Part shown: positions 31,859 through 39,675 of the stretch, one piece after another | Layout: each line of letters opens with the position of its first letter | Numbering within the stretch: the stretch's first letter is position 1 | DNA from: JBBTSQ01 sp038078755 | GTDB taxonomy: Bacteria; Patescibacteriota; Minisyncoccia; Phycocordibacterales; JBAYGS01 | Reading direction: 5' to 3' | Length of the DNA stretch: 56,449 nucleotides | Assembly (NCBI GenBank): GCA_038078755.1 | Contig: JBBTSQ010000025.1 | Span: forward strand, 1 to 56,449 | Program-made: the position numbers and the translations under genes | Notes under the pieces: model-generated | Databases searched by the model: none | Seen by the model: the letters and a program-made list of their open reading frames with translations, nothing else | What the model was told of the DNA's origin: nothing

Positions 31859-31873
31859 AAAAATACAATAACA

Positions 31874-32161
31874 TTATCTTCCGATTGATTTCAAAATCTC
31901 CGGAATGTCGGCAAACTGACTCTGCGCGCTTTTGACCGTACTGATACCGTCATTGACACCACTATAGACTTGTCCGAGCTGCTCCAAGTACGGCTGAATA
32001 AAATAGTACGAACCAAATGACAGGCCCAAGATGACCAACCAGTAGAACAAACGCATAATCGAAGAAATTCGCGCGCTATTTCTAATCTTACGCAATAACG
32101 TATTGTTCTCCTGCGTCAACGAAAGCGTCCGCTCTAACAATGATCGTTCCTCTGGGGTCAT
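31874..32161 (-). CDS. small single-pass membrane protein, unknown
   Basis: 95 aa from ATG 32161. An N-terminal amphipathic or coiled-coil helix (PEERSLLERTLSLTQENNTLLRKI) precedes one membrane helix (LFYWLVILGLSFGSYYFI, about 37-55) and a polar tail. The start is set by a TATATT box 7 bases upstream (leaderless) and by the coiled-coil beginning. The open frame further upstream is not supported. No family assigned. Confidence 0.65.
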   Translation of the reverse strand: MTPEERSLLERTLSLTQENNTLLRKIRNSARISSIMRLFYWLVILGLSFGSYYFIQPYLEQLGQVYSGVNDGISTVKSAQSQFADIPEILKSIGR

Positions 32162-32168
32162 GGGAATG

Positions 32169-32174
32169 AATATA
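32169..32174 (-). promoter_or_regulatory. -10 box of the 31874-32161 gene, leaderless
   Basis: TATATT on the minus strand, 7 bases before the ATG. Confidence 0.5.
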
Positions 32175-32344
32175 GCATAATTGGAGACGACAGACAATAA
32201 GACATTTAATACCTCGCCCATTAACAACCCATAGCACCAAGAAGATCATTCCAAAAAAGTCGAGTGAATTATTCTGAATACACCAATGAAAAAGACTCCC
32301 CTCACAACTACTTGCGGGGAAGCCTTGATGTACGCACAAGATGC

Positions 32345-32683
32345 TCAAGCTGTCAGGAGGAGTCTCTTAAATTTTGATTGCCATCTGGGACTATTTTGCC
32401 ACTCATATCCCTTGGAACGCAACACCTCAGCAATATTTACCATCGTACGCGACCCAATCTCAGAAGCAGGGATACCCAGTAACTGAGGAAACTGTTTCTT
32501 GAGAGCTGGGATAACACAATCCCGCATCACCTGAGTAAAACCGGTTACAGAGTAGTAGTTGATACCAGGAAAGAGTGCGGAAACGAGTGGTATCAGCGCG
32601 TCAATACTTTTGTCCTTATCCTTCAAGGCGTCGTGTTTTTTGTCATTGACAAGCCACCAAATTACTACTATTTTGCATTTCAT
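32345..32683 (-). CDS. orphan hypothetical protein
   Basis: 112 aa, preceded by CGGAGG 7 bases before the ATG. Mixed alpha/beta; starts MKCKIVVIWWLVNDKKHDAL and has a C-terminal basic helix. No known family. One of the leadered, single-gene units on the minus strand, although I see only a weak hairpin (32285-32320) after it. Confidence 0.55.
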   Translation of the reverse strand: MKCKIVVIWWLVNDKKHDALKDKDKSIDALIPLVSALFPGINYYSVTGFTQVMRDCVIPALKKQFPQLLGIPASEIGSRTMVNIAEVLRSKGYEWQNSPRWQSKFKRLLLTA

Positions 32684-32809
32684 TTGATACCTCCGGTTTT
32701 GGGTTTAGGAATGTACTTACTTGAACCACAATAGTCCAAGATAGATTCCATTAAGATCATAGCATAAAGAAACAATTCTGTCCACCCAAAATTTAGCTTT
32801 ATACATTTG

Positions 32810-32881
32810 TGCCCTCGGCCAGAGTTGCACTGACATTAGACCCTTAGGACGGGCCGGTTCTATCTGTTGAACTACGAGGGC
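32810..32881 (-). tRNA. tRNA-Arg (CCT) with atypical T-loop
   Basis: 72 nt on the minus strand: acceptor GCCCTCG / CGAGGGC, anticodon loop GTCCTAA, discriminator A. The T-loop reads TGCAACT rather than TTCRANN, so position 55 is G instead of the nearly universal U that becomes pseudouridine. All stems pair, so it is probably functional. Confidence 0.85.
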
Positions 32882-32924
32882 AATTAGCTACACCTGAGAC
32901 TATACCACTGATTCTCGTGAATTA

Positions 32925-32959
32925 AAAAGCCCCGTTCTGCGAAGCAGGACGGGGCTTTT
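32925..32959 (-). terminator. terminator after the glutaredoxin gene
   Basis: AAAAGCCCCGTTCTGC / GCAGGACGGGGCTTTT, then TTAATTC on the minus strand. Confidence 0.75.
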
Positions 32960-32966
32960 CATGAAC

Positions 32967-33203
32967 CTATTTAACCCCCAGTACTGACTTCAATTCTCCC
33001 TCATCAAATCCCACCGTAAGCTTGCCGTCTATCTCAATCACCGGAACCCCCATCTGTCCGCTTTTCTCCACCATCTCCTTTCGCTTCTCCATATCAGTCG
33101 CCACATTATGTTCGGTGTACGCGATATTATGTTGCTTGAAAAACTCTTTTGCCATACCACAATAGTGACAAGTCGGGGTTGAATAGATAGTTACAGTTGC
33201 CAT
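32967..33203 (-). CDS. glutaredoxin-like protein (NrdH type)
   Basis: Small thiol-disulfide carrier, 78 aa. CxxC is CHYC (residues 12-15) in YSTPTCHYCGMAKEFF; the cis-proline motif is VPVIEIDGKLTVGFD. The length and the lack of a GSH-binding TVP/GG signature beyond this resemble NrdH/Grx-like redoxins, which are often reduced by thioredoxin reductase; one is encoded at 21851. A TATACT box about 40 bases upstream gives a leadered transcript. Confidence 0.9.
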   Translation of the reverse strand: MATVTIYSTPTCHYCGMAKEFFKQHNIAYTEHNVATDMEKRKEMVEKSGQMGVPVIEIDGKLTVGFDEGELKSVLGVK

Positions 33204-33261
33204 AAATGTTTACTTATATAATTTAATGAATAAGCTGGAATAGTATAGCATACATACTATC

Positions 33262-33406
33262 TGTGCGGGTACCGGGAATCGACTATTACATAGTCAGGTG
33301 CTTTTCTCGTTTCGCAGACGAAACATAGAAAAGCCTTCCGATTCCCGCCGGAAGCAAAGCAGTTTGCTTCCTCACTCACACAGTCATTCGCTTCGCTCAT
33401 TACCTG
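33262..33406 (-). repeat. tRNA-Gly 3'-end element (direct and inverted copies of the tRNA end)
   Basis: Directly downstream of tRNA-Gly. 33262-33283 is a diverged direct copy of the tRNA 3' region. 33338-33349 (CCGATTCCCGCC) and 33373-33383 (CACTCACACAG) form an inverted copy of T-arm and acceptor, split by GGAAGCAAA-GCAG-TTTGCTTCC (33350-33371). CACTCACACAG pairs with CTGTGCGAGTG of the tRNA end. A middle stem GTTTCG / CGAAAC (33310-33325) matches the one in the tRNA-Phe element. The inserted hairpin shares its inner AGCAAA/TTTGCT with the Phe copy, and its outer pairs covary. Confidence 0.8.
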
Positions 33407-33477
33407 TGCGAGTGGCGGGAATCGGACCCGCGCCCGATGCTTGGGAAGCACCAGTACTACCACTATACTACACTCGC
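33407..33477 (-). tRNA. tRNA-Gly (CCC)
   Basis: 71 nt on the minus strand: acceptor GCGAGTG / CACTCGC, anticodon loop TTCCCAA, T-loop TCCGATT, discriminator A. Confidence 0.93.
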
Positions 33478-33517
33478 AACGTCATCATCCTAACATACAG
33501 AAGTCGCCCCAAACAAT

Positions 33518-33892
33518 CTACCGTCGGAAAAGGCTTTTCAGTGCATCAAACGCGCTCGCCTTGGCTGGAACTACTTGCGTAGTCGTCCCCCGATCAACTA
33601 ACACCAGCATCTGTTCTCCTTCTTTTACCATGCCAAATTTCGTACGGATATCTGCCTCAATCCCCTCCTTTGTCTTTAGACGAGCAATGTCATTTTCTAA
33701 TTGCCCTTTTCGAGACGACAACTCGCTGTGTTCACGCGCAACATCTTGATAGGCAGTGGTGCTCACCTGATATTTTTGATAGGCGCTGTAGGATGCTTTA
33801 GCGAGTATTCCCACAAGCACTACAAGTAGTACCACCGACAGTCGGGAGTATACTATTCGGCGAACTTTCTTACGGTGTTCAAACTCACGCAT
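33518..33892 (-). CDS. FtsB/DivIC-like septum formation initiator
   Basis: 124 aa, typical FtsB/DivIC layout: basic cytoplasmic N-terminus (MREFEHRKKVRRIVYSR), one membrane helix (LSVVLLVVLVGILAKASY, about 18-36), then a coiled coil (YQDVAREHSELSSRKGQLENDIARLKTKEGIEADIRTKFGMVKEGE) ending in the conserved motif around KFGMVKEGE. It would bridge FtsL and FtsQ-like partners at the septum. The TATACT box 6 bases before the ATG marks a leaderless message. It works with ftsA, ftsZ, ftsE and ftsX elsewhere in the window. Confidence 0.85.
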   Translation of the reverse strand: MREFEHRKKVRRIVYSRLSVVLLVVLVGILAKASYSAYQKYQVSTTAYQDVAREHSELSSRKGQLENDIARLKTKEGIEADIRTKFGMVKEGEQMLVLVDRGTTTQVVPAKASAFDALKSLFRR

Positions 33893-33898
33893 AGGGTA

Positions 33899-33904
33899 AG
33901 TATA
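33899..33904 (-). promoter_or_regulatory. -10 box of the ftsB-like gene, leaderless
   Basis: TATACT on the minus strand, 6 bases before the ATG. Confidence 0.6.
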
Positions 33905-33978
33905 ACAGGGAAGTACAAAGTAAAAAGTATGAAGTATGGGGAGAAAACCAAAAGATCAAATAACGACAACACCCCGCA

Positions 33979-34007
33979 TTGGCAAAAAATGAAATGTTCG
34001 CTATACT
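33979..34007 (+). promoter_or_regulatory. promoter of the 36-aa gene, leaderless
   Basis: TTGGCA (33979-33984), 17 bases, TATACT (34002-34007); the ATG follows after 6 bases. Confidence 0.65.
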
Positions 34008-34013
34008 ACCCAG

Positions 34014-34124
34014 ATGATTTTCAACAAGAAACACAAGAAGACGATCACCGTTATTTGGAGTATTGTTTGTGTCTTTATCATTATTAGTATGGTACTGCTC
34101 TATATCCCATCTCTCTGGCGATAG
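34014..34124 (+). CDS. 36-aa single-pass membrane microprotein
   Basis: A basic head (MIFNKKHKKT) precedes one membrane helix (ITVIWSIVCVFIIISMVLLY) and a short tail IPSLWR. A well-spaced promoter whose -10 box is 6 bases before the ATG makes a leaderless message likely and supports a real gene despite its size. It is divergent from ftsB and might be a small membrane regulator. The match to any named family is unknown to me. Confidence 0.6.
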   Translation: MIFNKKHKKTITVIWSIVCVFIIISMVLLYIPSLWR

Positions 34125-34168
34125 TACAAAAAAGTAAAGATTGCCTTCACAGACCGTAATCACAAGAA

Positions 34169-34204
34169 AAAACCACTTAGATGCAAATACACCTAAGTGG
34201 TTTT
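34169..34204 (-). terminator. terminator of the 34203-34457 gene
   Basis: AAAACCACTTAG / CTAAGTGGTTTT followed by TTCTTGTG on the minus strand; the stem overlaps the stop codon. Confidence 0.8.
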
Positions 34205-34457
34205 ACCAACGGGGATCTTTAACAAATGCCGTTCTGCGACTTGCGCGACGCAGAGTCAGGTGTCTTCCATCGCTTTTCACACTTCCACTACTCTCGGCAT
34301 CGGCACCAAATTGAGCAATGAACGCTTTTGCGATTTTTGATTGATGACATCGACACATCGTATCATCATTGGTCGCAGAGAGTATCGTGCAACATCCCGG
34401 ATACTTACAAATCCGTTCGGGTGATTCGACTGGAGTAGATTTAACAGATCGTTCCAT
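34203..34457 (-). CDS. small Cys-rich orphan protein
   Basis: 84 aa from ATG 34457, with GGAGG 4 bases upstream and a promoter at 34498-34526 (leader about 35 nt). The sequence ICKYPGCCTILSATNDD then TMCRCHQSK has five Cys and one His, arranged like a small zinc-binding module (C-x4-CC-x12-CxCH). The C-terminus is basic (RRASRRTAFVKDPRW). It may bind nucleic acid (inference). Confidence 0.6.
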   Translation of the reverse strand: MERSVKSTPVESPERICKYPGCCTILSATNDDTMCRCHQSKIAKAFIAQFGADAESSGSVKSDGRHLTLRRASRRTAFVKDPRW

Positions 34458-34497
34458 ACATCCTCCGTAGCAAAGTAATGAACCATATCCAGTCAAA

Positions 34498-34526
34498 ACA
34501 GTACTCCTATAGAGAGTAGAAGTCAA
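34498..34526 (-). promoter_or_regulatory. promoter of the 34203-34457 gene
   Basis: TTGACT (34521-34526), 17 bases, TACTGT (34498-34503) on the minus strand. Confidence 0.65.
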
Positions 34527-34582
34527 CTATAATTTTTAGATCTGACCCGTCTTCTTATCTCTCTTGCTTCTGCTCTAGCATC

Positions 34583-36382
34583 TCATTCCCCCGTCCGCAT
34601 CATCTTCAAAAAGACGTCTTGTGGAATGTTCACCGTTCCACGATCCTTCATTCGTTTTTTACCCTCTTTTTGTGCCTCGCGCAATTTCATTTTTCGGGTA
34701 ATGTCCCCGCCATACAAATAGCCCGTCACATCTTTCTTCATTGCAGACAATGTACGTGAAGACAAAATCCGCCCCATTGCTTTGCCTTGGATTTTAGTAG
34801 TAAACATCTGTCTTGGAAGCACATTAAAAAGTCGTTCCACTGCTTTCTCTGCGTCTTCTTGTGCTCGTTTACGAGAGACTACGCGGGTAAAGGCCGGCAC
34901 TGGCTCATCAGCAACCAAAATATCCAGTCGCACCACATCCGCCTCTCGCATTCCCTCCATTGCATACGAAATCGAAGCGAAACCAGAAGACACACTTTTG
35001 AGCTCATCAAAAAAGTTACGCATCAACTCGCGCAATGGCATCATCACCGTCACCGAATTGCGATTGTCTCCAAAATTTTCGGTCTCCCCAATCTCTGCCT
35101 CGTGCTCAAAAAGCTTTTGCAACACATCTCCCAAATATCGCATTGGGGTAATAATCTTCACCTTTGCCCATGGTTCAAAAATTTGCTCCACCAAATGCTC
35201 CTCCGGGAATTTTGATGGCGAGTATACTGTCTCGACTTTCCCCCCACGCAGATGCACTTCATAGGTAATGGTCGGACTAGTAATCACCAACTTGAGATTA
35301 AATTCTCGTCGCAATCGTTCAGTGATAATCTCAAGATGCAACATTCCAAGAAATCCGCACCGAAAGCCCCGTCCGAGTGTGCCTGAAGATTCTTCTTCGT
35401 GGGTAAAGGATGAATCAGAAAGGCGAAGCTTTCCCAGCGCCTGTTTCAAAAAATCAAAATCATCCTGACTTTCAGGATAAATAGACGCCCACACCACCGG
35501 ATTGGGACTCATATAGCCTGGAAAGGGTAACAATGGGTCCTTAAGCGCTGCCACGGTGTCACCCACCGAGGCAATCCCGGGTTGTTTAATGCCAGTCACA
35601 ATATACCCAATCTCGCCTTCACCAAGCGATTCCACTGGCACTTCGTGTGGAGAAAAAATCCCTGTTTCAAGTGCAAAAAATTTCTCGTCAGCGACTTTAA
35701 AAAGTAAGGCGTCACCTTTTGAAATCTTCCCGCCGAATACCCGAACATAGACCGTCACCCCGCGGTGGTTTGAGTATTGAAAATCAAAAACGAGTGATCG
35801 AAATTGCCCCGAACTTTCTGTCTCGTGTTTGGGCGCCGGCACGCGAGTAATAATTTCATTCAAAAGCTCAATCACTCCTTGTCCGGTCTTGCCCGATACT
35901 TCGAGAATATCCGAAAGTGGCACGCCAAGTAGAAGCGCGATTTCTTCTTTGACCTCCGCTACTCGTGCGAGCGGTGAATCAATTTTCGACACCACCGGTA
36001 CAATGGTCAGTCCCGCCTCACGTGCCATCCCAAGAGTGGTCAAGGTCTGCGCCTGCACTCCCTGTGTGGCATCGACTAACAAAATTGAACCCTCGACCGC
36101 TTTGAGCGCCCGAGATACTTCGTACGAAAAGTCGATGTGTCCGGGAGTATCGATCAAATTCATCACATACTCCTGACCATCTTTAGTGTGCTTCATTCGC
36201 ACTGGTTGCATTTTGATGGTAATCCCTCGCTCGCGCTCAAGCTCCATACTATCAAGCACCTGCGCCATCATTTTGCGCTTTTCAATGGTGTGCGTCAGCT
36301 CAAGCATCCGGTCGGCAAGCGTCGACTTGCCGTGGTCAATGTGAGCAATAATGCTGAAATTTCTGATAAAACGAGATTCCAT
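34583..36382 (-). CDS. lepA: elongation factor 4 (LepA)
   Basis: Ribosome-associated GTPase, 599 aa, full length. G1 AHIDHGKSTLADRML, G2/switch RGITIKMQ, G3 DTPGHIDF, G4 SKID; then EF-G-like domains and the LepA-specific C-terminal domain (GKAMGRILSSRTLSAMKKDVTGYLYGGDITRKMKLREAQKEGKKRM). The start MESRFIRNFSIIAHIDHGK fits the family, and TAGTAT lies 6 bases before the ATG (leaderless). Confidence 0.97.
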   Translation of the reverse strand: MESRFIRNFSIIAHIDHGKSTLADRMLELTHTIEKRKMMAQVLDSMELERERGITIKMQPVRMKHTKDGQEYVMNLIDTPGHIDFSYEVSRALKAVEGSILLVDATQGVQAQTLTTLGMAREAGLTIVPVVSKIDSPLARVAEVKEEIALLLGVPLSDILEVSGKTGQGVIELLNEIITRVPAPKHETESSGQFRSLVFDFQYSNHRGVTVYVRVFGGKISKGDALLFKVADEKFFALETGIFSPHEVPVESLGEGEIGYIVTGIKQPGIASVGDTVAALKDPLLPFPGYMSPNPVVWASIYPESQDDFDFLKQALGKLRLSDSSFTHEEESSGTLGRGFRCGFLGMLHLEIITERLRREFNLKLVITSPTITYEVHLRGGKVETVYSPSKFPEEHLVEQIFEPWAKVKIITPMRYLGDVLQKLFEHEAEIGETENFGDNRNSVTVMMPLRELMRNFFDELKSVSSGFASISYAMEGMREADVVRLDILVADEPVPAFTRVVSRKRAQEDAEKAVERLFNVLPRQMFTTKIQGKAMGRILSSRTLSAMKKDVTGYLYGGDITRKMKLREAQKEGKKRMKDRGTVNIPQDVFLKMMRTGE

Positions 36383-36388
36383 AGGGCA

Positions 36389-36394
36389 ATACTA
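36389..36394 (-). promoter_or_regulatory. -10 box of lepA, leaderless
   Basis: TAGTAT on the minus strand, 6 bases before the ATG. Confidence 0.5.
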
Positions 36395-36417
36395 ACAGAA
36401 ATTGATAAAAAGGAAAG

Positions 36418-36690
36418 AATGGCTACACAGAGCCATATTTTTGACTTTCTGCCGTGGCGTGGCTCAACATAGCCATAAAAGTGCTGAACGGCTCACTCCC
36501 GCACAGTTTGCGGAAGTGAGCCGTTCAGGCATTTCATGGCTCTACTACAATACCGTTTGGAAAATTTTGATACGGTTTTTGACGAGGTGATTTTTAGCGC
36601 TTTTTGGTAAAAATTAGTTTAAAGGCTCAACCCTAAATAGCCTGTCGGGTTGAGCCTTTAAACTAATTTCGGTGAATTTTCCTTCTGGTT
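36418..36690 (+). repeat. composite GGCTC-hairpin repeat, copy 4 (most complete)
   Basis: In order: CAGAGCCATATTTTTGAC, GCCGTGGCGTGGCTC, stem GAACGGCTCACT / AGTGAGCCGTTC (36487-36530), TTTCATGGCTCTAC, an AT-rich middle with TTGATACGGTTTTTGACGAG, stem TTAAAGGCTCAACCC / GGGTTGAGCCTTTAA (36612-36661), CTAATTTCGGTGAATTTTCC, then TTGTCAGTTGTTTGTTG words. All modules of the family are present in one piece. No gene is visible. Confidence 0.8.
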
Positions 36691-36743
36691 GTCAGTTGTT
36701 TGTTGTGAGTTGTGAGTCTGTTCTCTATCTCCCATCCGCATCC

Positions 36744-37727
36744 TCACTCCTCATCATCTGTCCCCGAAATAGTTTCTGGGTGTTGCATCTTTACTGACAC
36801 GGTATCAGTAATATCATCAATTTCTCCACGAAAAATCCCCGCGATATTATGCCATGACTGTTTAATGCGATGATCGGTCACTCGGTCTTGAAGCACGTTG
36901 TACGTGCGAATTTTTTCTGAACGATCAGCAGTGCCGATCTGCTCTTTACGAGCTGAAGCGAATTTTTGCGCCTCTTGCTGTTCATACAACACCTCAAGTT
37001 TTGCCTGCAAAATGGACAGTGCTTTTTCACGATTCTTCGCCTGACTGCGTTCGGATGTACACCGGACATCAATACCGGTAGGTCGATGGATCAATCGCAC
37101 TGCTGTCTCTACCTTGTTGACGTTCTGCCCTCCCGCCCCGCCGGAGCGAGAAAATTCCATATCGAGATCAGCGGGATTAATTTGAAATTTGTGTTTTTTG
37201 CGTATCGGCAAAATCGCCACTGACGCGGTGGAGGTATGTACCCTACCAATCTTTTCAGTTGCCGGCACTCGTTGAATGCGATGTACCCCCGTCTCATATC
37301 GCAATTTTTCGTACACTCCCTTGCCCTTAATTTCAAAACTGGCTTCTTTGTAGCCATCAAGATTGGCCAGTGACTCCGCCATTTTCATACAGGTCCAACC
37401 TTTGGAGAGCGCGTACTTTTGATATATCTCCGAAAGTTCCCGCGCAAACAGCGCCGCTTCATCACCCCCCGCCCCCGCTCGCACTTCAAGAATAATTTCA
37501 TTAGGTAACTCTTCTTCTACCTGTTCAGAGGCGACAATGTCTTCCATTTGTTTCAATAACTCTTTTTTCTGTTGTTCGAGCGTTGCGAGCTCTTCTACAG
37601 CCAATTCCCGCATTGATGGATCGGTCTTCGACAATTCCAAAAGATGCGCTTCTTCCTTGAGCGCCGTCTCGTATGCCTCTGCCAAATACATCGTCTTTGG
37701 ATTTTTTTTGAATTCCTCGATAGTCAT
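36744..37727 (-). CDS. prfA: peptide chain release factor 1
   Basis: Recognises UAA and UAG. 327 aa from ATG 37727. The anticodon-like tripeptide is PAT in RVPATEKIGRVHTST, the catalytic loop is GAGGQNVNK, and GKGVYEKLRYETGVHRIQRVP is typical of RF1. An upstream non-ATG start would add ten residues with no family support. It follows rpmE by about 60 bases, with a hairpin between them. Confidence 0.95.
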   Translation of the reverse strand: MTIEEFKKNPKTMYLAEAYETALKEEAHLLELSKTDPSMRELAVEELATLEQQKKELLKQMEDIVASEQVEEELPNEIILEVRAGAGGDEAALFARELSEIYQKYALSKGWTCMKMAESLANLDGYKEASFEIKGKGVYEKLRYETGVHRIQRVPATEKIGRVHTSTASVAILPIRKKHKFQINPADLDMEFSRSGGAGGQNVNKVETAVRLIHRPTGIDVRCTSERSQAKNREKALSILQAKLEVLYEQQEAQKFASARKEQIGTADRSEKIRTYNVLQDRVTDHRIKQSWHNIAGIFRGEIDDITDTVSVKMQHPETISGTDDEE

Positions 37728-37747
37728 AATCGTTTCGCCAGAAATGG

Positions 37748-37778
37748 AAAAACTCAAAGCACGTCGCTTTGAGTTTTT
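37748..37778 (-). terminator. hairpin between rpmE and prfA (terminator or attenuator)
   Basis: AAAAACTCAAAGC / GCTTTGAGTTTTT with a five-base loop and T-run. It ends only 20 bases before the prfA ATG, so prfA is expressed by read-through or from a promoter I cannot see. Confidence 0.7.
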
Positions 37779-37789
37779 CGTGAGATTCG

Positions 37790-38020
37790 TTATTTCTTCT
37801 TTGTGGCGGCCTTGGTCGATGTCTTGGTGGCGCGAGCCTTGAATTTCTCCACTCGGCCGGCAGAGTCGATCACCTTGTCATTGCCCGTAAAATACGGGTG
37901 GCAGGCGCTACAAATTTCCACTTCAATCTTTGGCATCGTAGAACCAAAGGCAAATGCCGTCCCGCACGCGCAGGTAATGGCTGATTTCTCTGTATATGTT
38001 GGGTGAATATCTACTTTCAT
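37790..38020 (-). CDS. rpmE: 50S ribosomal protein L31
   Basis: 76 aa from ATG 38020 (MKVDIHPTYTEKSAITCACG). The L31 pattern is clear: two cysteines (CAC), then VEICSACHPYFTGNDKVIDSAGRVEKFKAR, the four-Cys zinc-binding form. The basic tail (KTSTKAATKKK) is longer than usual. The TATACT box 7 bases before the ATG indicates a leaderless message. Confidence 0.95.
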   Translation of the reverse strand: MKVDIHPTYTEKSAITCACGTAFAFGSTMPKIEVEICSACHPYFTGNDKVIDSAGRVEKFKARATKTSTKAATKKK

Positions 38021-38027
38021 AGCGGGT

Positions 38028-38033
38028 AGTATA
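38028..38033 (-). promoter_or_regulatory. -10 box of rpmE, leaderless
   Basis: TATACT on the minus strand, 7 bases before the ATG. Confidence 0.6.
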
Positions 38034-38122
38034 GCATAGGAATGAAAAGGGTGCAACGGGGCAATACATACGACGAAGTATAGAGAAAAAGAGACAAAAT
38101 AATTAAAAAGACCTACCGAAGA

Positions 38123-39550
38123 CTACCGCGAAGCCAGCAAAATTGAATCGATCATCTCTTCTTGAATCTTGGTCACCCACTTCATGGCGCTCACGCCGTA
38201 GGTATTGGCACGGGAGGATTGGGTGCATTTTTTACCGGAATAATACCGACAGGCGGCATTTTTTTCGGCAGAATAGGTTTGAGCACCGGCGCCTAAATCC
38301 GCAAGATAAAGTGACGCAGCAACGATTGCATGCTCTGGATTCCATGGATCAGCAAGGGCTGGCGAAACACCCATGATGCCACCCACCCGTTTCTTATACA
38401 ATTCCCAAGTTGAAGCGATAAATTGGGCGGGGCCCATAGCGCCACCCCATCCGACCGGACTACCGCCACTATAATCGACAATCCAACACGACACTTTGGT
38501 GTTGGTATAATCTCTGCCCAAATTAGAGGTCAACTCAATAAACGGTACGACATCTCGATTCGGGTTCATCACTCGAATCTTTGCATCGCCGGAATTGGCG
38601 CCAACACCACCGCCGGTATTTTTGTCTCGCAAAAAGCATTGGCCAATATTTTTACCGAAGCTGGCAGTACTATAATCGTAACTCGACTCTTGCATCAAAA
38701 TACCGAGCACAAATGCTGGCCGTACGCCGGTCGTCCGAGCGGCTTTGACCGCGTAATCATACGCGTCTCCAAACGGGATTCCTTCACCGTCTTGAAATTT
38801 AAATAACTTGGAGCGAATTTTTGCCACTTTAGCTTTTTGGTCGAGCACAATCTTTTGAGCAGAGGTGTATTCACTGGTCTTGAGCGCAAGTAATGTCTTT
38901 TTTTCGGCTTTTTTTCGATCGATCAAACGTTTTTGAGCTTCGACTGCTTGTCGAGCATCCAGTTCTTTGTCTTTTCGATCTTCGAGTGTGGCTTTTTCAG
39001 CTTCAGTCTGCTTTTTTTGTGTTCGCACTTCATCAAGCACCACGACCAATTCTCGATTGAGTGTTTGAAATTGATCAACCTCTGTATAAAATGTCGAAAA
39101 ACTTTTCTGACCAAGCACTACTGACGGAAGTGATACGGCATCTTTATCATTTAATATCTTAATAATCCGTCCCACTGATTCAGTATTTTTATCTATCTTA
39201 GATTCCAAGCCTGACACGGTCGTACTCTTGACTTTAATATCACGAGTAAGCTGATCAATGATTCGGTTCTGCACTTTTATTTTCTGTTCGGCAATCTTAA
39301 TCTGCGTATCAATGACCTTAATCTCACTTTCAATTGAATCTTTTTCTCCTTTGATTTTTGCGCTACTTTCTTGAAGGGTAGCGAGTCCCGCGCACTCGGC
39401 TCTGGCTTGAGCGTCTGCTTGTGCCGAACTACTCGCACAGAAATCCGCAATAGGGTCACTCGCGGCTTTCAGTACATCGGGAGTTATGAGTATTCCCAAT
39501 ACTATGAAGAAAACTGCCTCTCGGGCTACCAATCGGACGAAACGATACAT
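38123..39550 (-). CDS. coiled-coil lytic transglycosylase-like protein
   Basis: 475 aa from ATG 39550. N-terminal signal peptide (LVAREAVFFIVLGILITPDVLKA), then a long coiled coil (about 40-250), then a C-terminal lysozyme-like domain with the catalytic Glu in LGILMQESSYDYS and the MltB-like box GGAMGPAQFIASTWELYKKRVG. The layout resembles a murein hydrolase whose activity is held by a coiled coil, as in PcsB/EnvC partners of FtsEX. ftsE and ftsX are 10 kb away, so a functional link is only inference. The TATACT box 6 bases before the ATG marks a leaderless message. murJ lies upstream on the same strand. Confidence 0.85.
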   Translation of the reverse strand: MYRFVRLVAREAVFFIVLGILITPDVLKAASDPIADFCASSSAQADAQARAECAGLATLQESSAKIKGEKDSIESEIKVIDTQIKIAEQKIKVQNRIIDQLTRDIKVKSTTVSGLESKIDKNTESVGRIIKILNDKDAVSLPSVVLGQKSFSTFYTEVDQFQTLNRELVVVLDEVRTQKKQTEAEKATLEDRKDKELDARQAVEAQKRLIDRKKAEKKTLLALKTSEYTSAQKIVLDQKAKVAKIRSKLFKFQDGEGIPFGDAYDYAVKAARTTGVRPAFVLGILMQESSYDYSTASFGKNIGQCFLRDKNTGGGVGANSGDAKIRVMNPNRDVVPFIELTSNLGRDYTNTKVSCWIVDYSGGSPVGWGGAMGPAQFIASTWELYKKRVGGIMGVSPALADPWNPEHAIVAASLYLADLGAGAQTYSAEKNAACRYYSGKKCTQSSRANTYGVSAMKWVTKIQEEMIDSILLASR

Positions 39551-39556
39551 CACTAC

Positions 39557-39562
39557 AGTATA
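39557..39562 (-). promoter_or_regulatory. -10 box of the transglycosylase gene, leaderless
   Basis: TATACT on the minus strand, 6 bases before the ATG. Confidence 0.65.
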
Positions 39563-39675
39563 CGGGAAAATCCGAGCAAAAGAAACCAAACAGGCGCTTG
39601 TTATATTTAAGATAATGGCTCAACGGAATGCCGTCTTCATAGTACTCTGATTCAACAATTCCGCTCAATCTCGCC

